From Auriscalpium vulgare (taxonomy: Eukaryota > Basidiomycota > Agaricomycetes > Russulales > Auriscalpiaceae): a DNA stretch of 64,000 nt. Position numbers and translations under genes: made by a program. The notes under the pieces were generated by a model, which was not told the DNA's origin, did no database searches, and saw only the letters and a program-made list of their open reading frames with translations. The DNA lies in assembly GCA_019915015.1 (NCBI GenBank), contig JAHBBC010000024.1, positions 496,001 to 560,000 of the forward strand, in the 5' to 3' direction. This document shows positions 1-10,285 of the stretch, piece after piece; the first letter of the stretch is position 1, and each line of letters starts with the position of its first letter.

Positions 1-610
1 CGTGACATTAGCGTGACACATGCCGCCAGCTCCGCCTGCTTCCTTCTCCCGAGTCTTGACCACAGCTCTCTGCCCTAATTCACCCATAGCTGATCATTAA
101 CGCCAGATATTTGATGAAAAACGTGAGACAAACGCTGGTTGGACATGCCACAAGCTTGACGACGATGTGCAGACTCGAGGTTGCTCGAGATTTTCATCAT
201 GATCCTGTCGCACAGGGCGCTGCTTTCCCGCACTGCATCGCGCTTCTTCATCCTGCATCAGACGTGAACTTGGCTCCAGAAGCTCAGGGAGAAAGCTACT
301 GCAATCCCAGAGACCTTTTTTCTGGTTTGCTGAGGTATGCTTCAAGTGCAGTCATCGTCTCATACTGTAGCCATAGGGCCCCTTATAGCGTCTGAGCGGC
401 GTGCTACACATCGACTTGGGGTCGAGAAAGATAGACTTTCTTCAAAGGAGCAGGTCATTCCTATTTATTTATTTACCCCGCGCCGCGCTTACTATTCGGA
501 CCAGGTGACGGTCACCACCAACTTGCACCTCGCGCACCAGGGGCCAAGTGCGGCGGGCAACGCGCAGCGCTCAGGATTCAGGAAGCTGCCGTTCTTAACG
601 CATATGATCA
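1..610 (+). pseudogene. decayed partial copy of the ZZZ3-like Myb gene
   Basis: This stretch aligns base by base with the 5' half of the intact Myb-domain gene at 27516-26207. The matching parts are the leader, exon 1, intron 1, exon 2 (about 160-315), intron 2, exon 3 (about 350-452, ending in the same AAAGGAGCAG donor context), intron 3 and the start of exon 4 (about 515-600). Introns are retained, so the copy arose from genomic DNA and not from mRNA. Small indels, including about 20 extra bases near 228-250, and stops in every frame prevent translation. The homology ends at about 610 and an F-box fragment begins at 621. The copy may extend beyond the left edge of the window. Confidence 0.8.
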
Positions 611-620
611 GGCTGATTCG

Positions 621-830
621 AGCTTGATGATGTATTGCAATGCCAAAGTTCTTTCCACCAGAGTTTTTACCCGTTTGCATGTCTATGCCAAGGTTGCCAA
701 GGTGCATCGCAACGTTGGCGCATGTGTGACGGAGAAAAGAATGACTCACTGCTTGACAGGCGAGAATGCTTCTGTAGTCAAGTTGGACAAGGATCGTATG
801 CAGCACTTCGTTGGGCAGGTCGACGGGCAT
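621..830 (-). pseudogene. F-box gene fragment (exon 1 and start of exon 2)
   Basis: From the ATG at 830 the frame reads MPVDLPNEVLHTILVQLDY and on to CQA, which is the F-box exon of the local family. It is followed by a GTCAGT donor and a short intron. Exon 2 opens T-C-K-R-V-K-T-L-V-E-R-T-L-A-L-Q-Y-I-I-K-L and then leaves all homology at 621, where the Myb-gene copy begins. The fragment mirrors the intact F-box gene at 32956 on plus and forms the outer end of the left inverted-duplication arm. Without the remaining 400 or so residues it is a dead remnant. Confidence 0.8.
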
Positions 831-1402
831 GACAGAACGGAAGCGAAGACTCGGATACTACGCGGCGGACGCGAGATACAACAGCTCGAGATAAGTAGCA
901 AGTATAAGGCCAGGAACGAGCCTTGGGCCTCCTTGGGCGTAATGGAGAAAGGCATCGGTTAGAAGGCTGCGACCTCCACGGAGACGAATGTCGACGACTT
1001 CAAACAAGAGCTATCGCGCCCAGTGCGTGCAAAGGAAGGCCGGTATCCAGCGTGATGGCGGTGTTAGCAAGGCCTGTTAGGGCTGACGAGCATCTCCCCG
1101 ACTGCAACTTGTTGGCGTTTCATTTGCATGCTCTCTAAGCCGTTGAACATATCTACGTCGATTCGCTACTTCCACCCGACGGTGACCGGACCGTCCGTCG
1201 CATTAGGACGGAAGCCTGCCGGATACATAGTTCTTCGAAAATTTCTTCTTCTTTCAAATGTGTTCGGGCAAACGCACTCACGAAGCTCTCGCTGGGAGGT
1301 GCACGCCTGGGACGGTCGGTGGTTCGCTGCCCAGTGCCGACCAGTTATACTCTCCTTGAAACTTACCCCAACCGTCTTCAATCCCCGCTCTCAGGATCCC
1401 CG

Positions 1403-3078
1403 TCATATTGTGGATGACCATGCCTTCGCAATGGAACTTGGTTCAGGGTGGAGCCCCTGTGATCCACGTCGCTCAGCACGTCTCGTGGTACGCACAACTC
1501 ACCCAAACGACATACCTGCATTTCGAGCACAAATAACTGGTCCTCACAGACAATCACTTTGCAATACGGCGCTCTAAATGCTCCCGTAGCAGGCCACGGC
1601 ATCACGGCATCCTTGACTACACACGGCAGCATCGTCTTCATCAACCCATTGCCCACGTCGACTACCTCGTCAACGACCTCGCTTGCCCCACGCGACCGCG
1701 CCTGCGCGACGCGCAAGGGGCAACAATCCGCCACAGCGACGATGAGACGATCGCCTGTGTCGGCCCCGATCACTAGGCGCATTGCACTGACGCCTACATC
1801 TAATGTTTCTTCTGTTCCCTGCGGCATTGGCACCAAACGGCTGCCTGAAGGTCCCCAGCTGGACCATGGTACCTCCGCCTTGGTGTGGAGGTGACAGGTG
1901 GAAGGTAGGTGCGCGAGGAGTGTGTCCACCGGGATCATAAGGACAAAGGCCTCAAGCTGACTCGTTCCCGAGGGCACCAATGAACATATGTGGATAGACA
2001 GCATGCGTGCAGATGGGATGGGGTGGAAAAATCCTGCATGTGCTGTTCCCGAGACACTGTCGCAGGGTGCCAGCTCCGCGTCTAGCCTGTGACCTATTGA
2101 GGGGAACATGAACTTCATCGGCAGGCGCTCCTCGGCGTTCTCGGAGCGAAACTCCCAAACGAGGATGTCCTCCAGGAAATCGGACACAGCGGCAATGTAG
2201 GCATCGTTCAGGAAGGTCGAACTGTATCCCTTGTGGGGAAAGGACTAGGCGGGAGCGGTTACAACTCATGTGTAGCACGAATGTATGAAGGACGCACGAT
2301 GTGGACGAACCTGGTCCACGTCTTCCAATTCCAAGTATGCAGGCTGACAAGCCCACTCCGCTCTATAATTTTGGCTGCACAATAGTCGCCGAAGACTGCG
2401 ACGTGTTCGCATGCTTCCGCGATGACACCCCAGGGCATGGGCATCCCAGTGTCGAACACAGTCGACGGGTGCCTTTCACCCGTTGACAGTGTGAACAAGC
2501 GGACCGCGCCGTCAATATTGTCCTTCAGCACGAGTAGGTCCTGCGAGGCGTCAACGGCGGCCACGCTGTACCTGCGATCCGAGAACCAAAGGTTCCACTG
2601 GCGCTCTTCAAGTCCGCGGGACACGGAGGGCATCTGCTGGATGCACACCCGCAGCCCATAATCCCCGGAGATCGTTGACACCAAGGTGGTCACGGAAGTG
2701 AAAATATCTCCCACGTCGTCACCGAGAGCAGGGATGAAGGGCAGCTCCTCGAGCTCGATGGTGGCTTTGCCTTGGGCAACTTCGTACGCGTGCAGGCGCT
2801 GCAGGCGCTCGGAGACGTCCAGGCAGCGGGCGTCGGGGCCTTCGCACATCGCAAGAGAACCTAACTTGATCGTGTACTGCAGCTCCAAGTCGCTATCCAC
2901 GAAGGTCTTGAATTGCCTACATGTCTAGTCATATCGGATCCAATGTCAGATCGTCCGTGCATGAGTAATGGAGCATTGAAAGGCTCACTGTCTGAAGGGA
3001 AAGGATGCCCTTGTAGTCGAGATGGCCAAGTATATCGTGCAGCACTTCGTTGGGCAGGCCGACAATTGAACTCGACAT
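1403..3078 (-). CDS. F-box family protein, intact (copy L1, 494 aa)
   Basis: Predicted substrate-recognition subunit of an SCF-type ubiquitin ligase. Exons are 3078-2989, 2924-2298, 2229-1516 and 1456-1403, all phase 0, giving 494 residues. Exon 1 is the F-box (GLPNEVLHDILGHLDYKGIL). Exon 2 has the F-box tail (LELQYTIKLGSLAMCEGPDA), a linker, L-S-T-G-E-R-H-P and W-N-W-K-T-W. Exon 3 has ARMLSIHI, PVDTLLAHL and CEDQLFVLEMQ. The last exon ends I-A-K-A-W-S-S-T-I-stop. The array members usually have an intron between the LLVL and LSTGE segments; here the two are fused in one exon, as in the mirror gene at 30687. The exon 3 acceptor is AAG rather than CAG or TAG, so that junction is the least certain. 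Confidence 0.8.
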
Positions 3079-3199
3079 GTCAGAAAAAAGGAAGAAAAAA
3101 TGGCCCGGAACAACGACAGTCGGAGTCGCAGAGGAAGGTGCGGAATCCCGATTCATGCGTAATTTCTAGGCGCGGCTTCAACTTGGTCCCATCTTTCCC

Positions 3200-3300
3200 A
3201 CTCCTCAATGGGACCATTGGCCCCAGGTGGTTATCTAATCCTATCCTATCCTATCCTCAATGGGACCCCTGCGGGTTGTTATTAATCCTATCCTATCTGT
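3200..3300. repeat. short tandem CTATC repeat and duplicated motif
   Basis: Upstream of copy L1 there are runs of (CTATC)n at 3240-3256 and 3286-3297. The phrase CCTCAATGGGACC occurs twice, near 3203 and 3256. This AT-richer low-complexity block is absent from the otherwise matching promoter of the mirror gene near 30.5 kb, so it was gained or lost after the duplication. Confidence 0.6.
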
Positions 3301-5085
3301 CCTTGGATAACTCAAAACATTTGTTTGCATTATCTCCAAATCGTATTTGAACCGTGTAGAAACGAAAATCTACAAGACCCCAGGATTCCACATTGTCGCT
3401 TTACCTCAAGTCGTCCGAGCAAGATGATGATGGTGATGACTCCAGCCCCGGGACAGTGCTCGAAATTTCCTCGTCACCTTCGCTATATGGACACTTTTGC
3501 ACTCTCGCACGCGATTAGATCTGGCTGGATATGAATCCATGAAGCTCTCTGAAGAGGTGCAGTCGCGTGTCGCAACGTAGCAACTGAACTTGCGCACAGG
3601 AAATTGACGAATTCGTAGACCAATGAAACGCCAGTCCCCTTACGCAGTCTCCTGCCTGATAATGATCTAATTTTCTTGGTGACAGATCTCGTTGGTGGGG
3701 CGCGGATGGTCGCAAGATACAGTTGTCGAGACGGCAACATTGTGTGGATGACGCCCTTTGCCTTCTTGCGCTGCCCCGATATGCTAGTCTCCCAGAGGCC
3801 GACTTCGATGTCGACAAATGACATGACGTCAATATTTATCGAACAGTATGTCATTCCAGTCGTCTGCATAGAGCAACTGGCACGCTTTTCCGTTGCCGGG
3901 AAGTTAACTCGGGCAGCACGTCTTCTGCTTCCCTATGGTCCACTGCTTTCTCTCAACCTAGCGCGCTCGGTTTCCTCGAAAACTTTACCATACATGGGCC
4001 GCGCGAGCAAACCACAGGGATGCGGGACTTATTCAATGTGTGTATCTTTGCGCTCAGTGCTAGGCTACTGGCTGATCCAGCGATGTCGGCGGTCCCGCTC
4101 TCTGTCGTTGCAGTTACTGGCCTTACCCCTTAATTCGTGATATTGACAACTTATGTTCCTGAGTTGCTTGTCTCCACACAGCCGGGTGGGGAACGTATTG
4201 TGATAGTTCGACCCTCCATGATGTATGTGTACAGCAGCCCCGAATGATGAACAAAATTTGGCTGCCCTCCAATGCCTGTAACGCTGTGGCGTGCGCCATA
4301 GCGATCTAACTACCCTGTAAGCCGCGAGTTTTGTCTGTTGAGCACCAGGCTGACTCCTCGCTCTGAGGGCTCTATGACCCGTAAGCTACGCGTTTGTCTT
4401 ACCATGGCTTCAATAGCACTACTCAATAACCAGACATCAGCAAAAGCCCCAGAATCTTATATTACATTATATGAGGTTATATTACTTCCCTTCAAAAAGC
4501 GATGACTCCATTCTGGAAAAAGGACCAGCTCAACAGGTCCCAGTACTACACACGAGTTATACAGACAGTATGATTGTGTGTTTGTGAAAGAGATCGGGTG
4601 CATATACCCTGCTCAGACAGCAGTAATGGCCGCGCCCGAATATCTTATCTTGCCTTATCTGCATGGCAATATCAGTATAACTCAATATAAACACCATAAT
4701 ATTTCGTCACTTTTGCTGATGGAGGCACCTGCTCATTCGACCGTGCCTTACGCTTCGTTGCCGTTATCACAGCGTCATTGCCCTCAAGTTACGGCACAGC
4801 ACTGTCGGGCAGAAGTGCGTCCTGGTACCTGCCTTCGTTCGATCACTCTGAACTCATGTCTATCGCACTCGCACGCCCAGACGGCGAGGTACACGACTCT
4901 CAGCTTGGGCCATTTTCCATGCTTCCATGCTCCCTCGAATCAAGGTTGCGGCTGAATTGCAGAAGTCCTCGTGTCTGTGAGTGCGTCTCCTCTTGGATGA
5001 CATGCATGAACATCTCTCAATGTTTTTGACAGGCAAGCCTTTCTCACCGGACACCGGAAAGGACGGTACATGCGTATGTTTCACA

Positions 5086-7010
5086 TTGTCTAATTTTGCA
5101 CTGGCTCGCTCCGTGTAACCCGTGTTCATCAGACTGATACAGGCCCGGGGTCTATCGGTCGTGTCTTTTCTAGTCCCGTATGACGCTCTTGCCGACTTTG
5201 CTTTTCGAATATCGACCTATGCAGTGGGCAGAACCAGTCAATCTCCGACTGTCTGCGCGCATGGTCCCGCCGGTGGTCAATTTCTAGGAACCTTCCCGTT
5301 TGCCATAACATATAACTTCGTCGCCATGGCGCACGCAGTCGGGCCAAGAGCGAGGCTTTCGGGGTTGCCAACGGCGCTTCGTCATTAACCTTCAATGCCT
5401 TCTAAATGGAAGGGATCCGAAGACATGGTACACACATTTCTTCCGCCCTGACTTCCCTCGCTACTGAATGCCCATAATGAAATCTCTGCTTCCCGGTCCA
5501 CAATCGCACAAGGCATAGACTGCGAACAGACTAACCATCTACGGCGGCCTGTGAGTACTCCGCCCACCTGATTAATGAATTCTCCACGCGGGCCTGTTCT
5601 CGCCCACGTTCCATGTGTGTGCGTGGGCACGAACATGGCCACACGTAGTATACGGAAGCATAAGGAGGCCCTTCCTCGGGCGGTGCGGACGCGCGGAGTC
5701 TTCGCGAGGCTGTTCTTGATCGCCGTTAGAGTTGCGCCAGGGTTGCGCCGCTCTCAAGCCCAAGCCCGCCCCTTAATCATGCTAGGTACGGCGGACGGCT
5801 TCCGTACCACGGGGAGGCGATATCTTTAGGAAGTGGAGCGCATTCATGGGCCCAATTTGAACGCGTCGGCGAGGGCACCCGTTCGGTCTGCTCGTAGAGG
5901 GTTCGTTCTGAGAAGAACTCGAGTTCGTGTGACGACGATTCCTCGGCGGGTGCGGAGAATTTCGTGCGCCTTGACTCGTTCGTCATATAGCACAGCCGTG
6001 ATTAAAATCGCCCTACTGTTGCCACTGGAAGCAGTCTTCGTGACTGCTGCTTCGCACGACAAAAGGTCCGGTGGGTTAAGGAATGAATACCCTCGATAGT
6101 GAGATTGAAACCGCACCTAAGGTCATATATCATATGCGGCGACCACGATGTTACTGGGGACCTACGGGGGCAGTTCCGGACAAAGTCAGCAGATTCATAT
6201 TAAAATATCAATGAGAAACAGTTAAAGAGACACACCCCACGCCTGACTTGTAGGGTCACGCACACTGGCGCCAAGCGTCAGCAATTCCGGGCGGAGACCC
6301 TGCGGAGAGCCACCGAACCGATGCAGCAACTACAGTCTCTTGGAAGCTGCCCTGGGGCCGGTTCGTGGTCCAGTCACCAGCAGCTTGCGGCTAGCACCGC
6401 CGATGGCCGCATCGCAGTGCGATGTTGGGGTTGCGAGCTTGAGAACCGGGCAGACCGCGGGGAAACCCTAGTTGCAGCGGACAGCGAAGGCGGGAGCGCT
6501 TGCGGCGTAGAACATCTCAAGTGGGACGTCCGAAGGCGGGGACGAGGGATTTCGAAGGCTCCATCAGAGACTGCGGAGGATGGCCCGACGAAAGAACTGC
6601 CCTCGGGCCTCGGGGAAGGCAGCACTCATATAGTGGGAAGGACCACGGGAGGGCCTCGGGTTTCTGAAGACAATGACTCCTCACGTCGAGGAACGGTGGG
6701 CCGCGAACGTTCTCGAGCAGACCCTGAGATTGAGGGTGATGATGTAGGCGAGGGAGTCCTGAAGCCCGAAGGAGGGAGATTCTGCCAGCCTGAGAACGAG
6801 TGGAAACAGAAGAGGTGAGTGAGGATGCGTCAGTACAGCCTGGTGGAGGGAGTGCAGACGACAGATGCCGGGCTTAAATTGTATGAATCTCAGGCAACCT
6901 TGGAATATTCCACACGACCATCTATGGCGCATTCAGTAAAGTAAATCTACATTTCACGGCTTACCACCGTTGCAACTGCTTCACTACGACCGCAAGTACG
7001 CCTGCTTCTT
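5086..7010. other. no recognisable gene
   Basis: Several short open frames occur on both strands, the longest at 6321-6818 plus. None has a recognisable domain, a convincing splice pattern, or low-complexity-free coding composition. This stretch links the left inverted arm to the single-copy gene block. The part nearest 7011 probably contains the 3' region of the phosphatase gene. Confidence 0.5.
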
Positions 7011-8248
7011 CTACGCGGCTGGCTTCCCTATTGCGCGCAGGTCGCCGATGCTAGGTGTGACATAGTCGGGCACCGTTGGAGACGGGTTCGGGCCGGTGAG
7101 GTCGGCCTCGGAGGCAATGCCTAGGTACGCAAAAAGGTAAGACATAACGAACCAGCGCGGAAAGGCTGGAAGACTATCGCACCAGTGAGAACAAGGAGCG
7201 TAGCGAGCCCGCCAGCCTTGCCAAACTCGATGTCCGTGTTGAGTCGGTCGCCGATCATGATCGTCCGCGCCGGGTCAAAATCATGTCTGTAACCCACAGT
7301 CAGAAATCAAGCCTGCGAGGGCATCGGACAGCTCGTGCCAGTGAAGGGCGGCAATGAGGTACGCTGCACTCACTTCGCCTTGATCGCCTCGAGCATACGC
7401 ACGCTCGGCTTTCCGAGCGCGGTAACCGGCCTGCTGGGCCCAAGGGAGTACACAAGAGGCGCGAGGATCGAGCCCGCGCCTGGAAGCAGCCCGTTCGCGC
7501 TCGGATAGGTCGAGTCCGTGTTGGTCGCCAGGAACGCAACGCTTGGGTCATAGTAAAGGTGTCTGAAGGCCTTGGAAAGCTTCGTGTAGTTCACGGAGGT
7601 GTCGAGCCCGACGAGGACCGCGCCGACAGTCGGATCATCCGCGATGGGCGTGGGCGAGGCAAGCGTGTTGTCGGCAGGGTCCTAGAGTGGGTTGACATGG
7701 CGTGCCAGTCAACGCAGAGAGTTAACGCTCACCGTGCCGCCAACGTAGGAGATCCCCTCGCTCTTCAGCTCTTCCTCGAGCCCGCCCATCCCGATGACGT
7801 AGACCTTCTTGTCCTTCGGCAGCTTCAAGACAGACGAGATGTAGATCGCGGCCGCGTATGCTGAGCCGAATATTTCATCCTGTTTGGATCCGGCATCAGG
7901 GCGTCTCCGATACACTGTCAGTCAGAGAGAGGCTTACGACGTGGGCCTCGATCCCGAGGCCGTCAAATTTCTTCTTGTAGTTTGGCCGAGACTTGGTCGC
8001 GTTGTTTGTCACGAAGATGATGCTCTTTTCTGGAAAGGAGTTGGATCGGTGTTAGCAACAAATGTAATGAAGCTCGTCTGGAACGCACTATGGGCACGCA
8101 AGAGCTCCAGAACTTCCGGGGCGCCGTCGATGAGGCGGTCGCCGTGCCAGAGCACCCCGTCGCAGTCGAACATCCATGTGTCGTACTTGTCCAACAGCGC
8201 GGCATATGCGGCGGAGTCTCCTGGCGAGAGGCGGGTGCTTGCACTCAT
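7011..8248 (-). CDS. Pho13-type HAD phosphatase (4-nitrophenylphosphatase / phosphoglycolate phosphatase family)
   Basis: Cytosolic HAD-superfamily phosphatase of the Pho13/PGP family. Such enzymes remove phosphate from small metabolites such as 2-phosphoglycolate and other glycolytic side products. Six exons (8248-8089, 8029-7938, 7879-7733, 7681-7374, 7286-7183, 7120-7011) give 306 residues, the usual family length. Motif I is D-C-D-G-V-L-W with nucleophile D28 and acid/base D30. Motif II is F-V-T-N-N-A-T-K. The cap region includes EIFGSAYAAA and YVIGMGG. The loop lysine lies in L-G-K-P-S. Motif IV is M-I-G-D-R-L-N-T-D-I. The C-terminus carries the family phrase T-G-P-N-P-S-P-T-V-P-D-Y-V. 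All key residues are present, so the protein should be active. Confidence 0.93.
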
Positions 8249-10285
8249 GGTTGTCTGCTGTCAAGTGTCGGATGTCTTCAATAATATTGCGGTCGTCGTC
8301 GACGGTGTCCGCAACGGCCCGACAAAGCTGATCTTATCTGATACGGAGATGACCTTCCGCACTGGCACGGCCGCCGCGTCTCTCTTCTGCACCACACGGT
8401 ACCACCAGGTCGCACCCCGCTTCGCTACCAACTCAAACCCAATTCCGTAGGAACACTGCTCGCTGCGAGGTTCCGCAGCAATTTGACCAACAGGAGCGGA
8501 AGAAGCTTCATGAAGCAAATTTCCAGCGCGCGGTTGCCTCCCATGCATCTATTATTGATAGTCTTACTTCTGGAACCCGTCCATCGACTGCCCTGTCGAC
8601 CCCAGATGCAAAACTCTACATGAACCGGATATCTGGATATGCTGTGCGTATTGATGTCTTACACGTATGGACTCATCCAACCCCGTTGACGCCGTTGGTC
8701 TAGATGACTGCGGTCTATGACGCTCTGCGACGTGGCCAATTGGCTGGCCCCTGCTCATACGCGAGCTTCCCGGCGCGATGCATGCACCCACATGTCAACA
8801 TGTCTTCTCCAGCTCGCCGTCCTATACCCCAGGGGCTTCTCACCTGCCTTCGTCTGCGCCATCGCAAACACCGTACGGCCATCTCGGAGCCGGAGCTCGC
8901 ACCGTCGCAATTTGTCTTTGCGCTGCCCCCCTTGCTGCCTCTGTCAACAGGCTCGCGCTGGCATGGAGTCCTCGGACGTTCCTCGTGCCCTCAAATTGCC
9001 TCTGTCCCTCGGCGGAGCACGCGTGTCTCCTTTCGCTGGCGCGGACCTGGCGATGTCAGGTGGGCTGATGCCAATTCTCATGCAGGCTCTGCGGCATCTG
9101 CTCTGCCGATGCCACAGGCGCAGGCGCGCGAGGCTTCGTAGCATCAATCGTCAAATCGCATATCGCTGTCCCAGGGCGTAGCGACAACGCGGCGGAAATG
9201 CTTGTCCAACGTTCCTTCCCACATTGAATTGTGCTCCCGGCCCCTGAGCGATGCTGCATCCGTCCACCCCAGGTTCGCATCCCCCGCTCGCCTCTGCGCT
9301 AGCCCGCTCGCTCATCAGCCCCATTTGATTCCCCAGGCGTTCCTGCCTCGCACTTCCATCAGAGCCGCTTCCGATTCACAGCGCAATTAAGCTTACTCGT
9401 ATTGGCCCCGCCTTCATTCGCCCACACTTCGCCTGCCTGCACGCCCCGGTGGATCGAGGGCCCTCGCCATCAGCGTTCGCTCCGACAACCCAGGACTTCT
9501 TCGTACGCTCGGCTCGCCCCGAGCGCGCAACAAATCACGCTTATTCCCTATCGCCTACAATGCGGAATTCAGGGCACGCGGGGACGGTGCTGCAGCGCGA
9601 CCGTTCGCTCCTCCTGCATGACCGAACAGACCCGAGCCCCAAATGCGCGCACCTCAGGTGGGCCGCCCCCCACGCCAAGTTCCGAGCCCGCGCCCCCTGC
9701 GCGCGGACGCTGCAGCCGGCGCCGCTGCCTTTTCCGCGCACCCGCAACGTCGCCGTCGTCGCTATCTCCGCGCAGATTTCCACCGCGAATGCAATCCGGG
9801 GGCCGTCTGGCGTCCGTCGCTCGCCTGCGAGTCGAGTGCCGCATCTGTGTCACGGGCTGTCATTTCGGCGCCAGATACGCCCCGCTGCCTGCACCATGAT
9901 GCATGACTGCAGACTGGCGTGGTCGACGGTTCGCGTATGAACGTCTTCCCTGGCTGGTTTACTGCGTCCGAGCGCGGCGGGTGCCGCCACGATCCAAAGC
10001 GCCGGGGCGCTTGGCCGCCGCTTCCGTCTCTAACCTTGAGGCGTTTGGGACGCCGCGACGCCCGATGCATCGTAGTAAGTACCGCGCCAATTCAGATGTG
10101 CGCCACAGAACTGATGTGGAGCTTAGTGGGCAGGCCGCCCCTGGTCGTCGTCGTCGAACAGCGACTGCCGACCGCACTACATCACCAACAATAATATAAC
10201 CAATAATAATAAATCAAGACATGGGCAAATTGCGACCACCCGTCCTCCACCCGCGCCTGCGGCGATGATTGTGGCCGTCGGGGCA
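8249..10285. other. no recognisable gene
   Basis: This is upstream sequence of the phosphatase and downstream sequence of the transaldolase-like gene. Overlapping open frames on both strands around 8.7-10.2 kb follow from high GC content and show no domain or consistent exon structure. The two genes point the same way, so the stretch must contain the phosphatase promoter and the 3' end of the transaldolase-like transcript. Confidence 0.45.

Larger units (their letters stand above)
621..5085. repeat. left arm of a large inverted duplication
   Basis: Read in reverse complement, this segment matches 29205-33162 in the same order. The order is a 29.2-29.7 kb spacer with intermittent matches, a promoter region, an F-box gene, an intergenic stretch and the F-box exon of the next gene. 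Match anchors include 4060-4120 with 29730-29790, 3780-3860 with 30000-30060, 3530-3600 with 30255-30330, and the whole F-box gene. The left arm is about 500 bases longer because of indels in the spacer. The outer boundary is sharp (621 against 33162). The inner boundary is gradual. Confidence 0.8.

Noticed and set aside
4180..4560. Left-arm spacer resembling an LTR end, matched near 29.46-29.70 kb
   Set aside because: The match is explained by the inverted duplication of the whole arm. No TG...CA termini, primer-binding site or paired direct copy was seen.
6321..6818. 165-codon open frame on plus
   Set aside because: Gly/Arg/Glu-rich with no domain, no splice partner and no better support than overlapping frames on the opposite strand.
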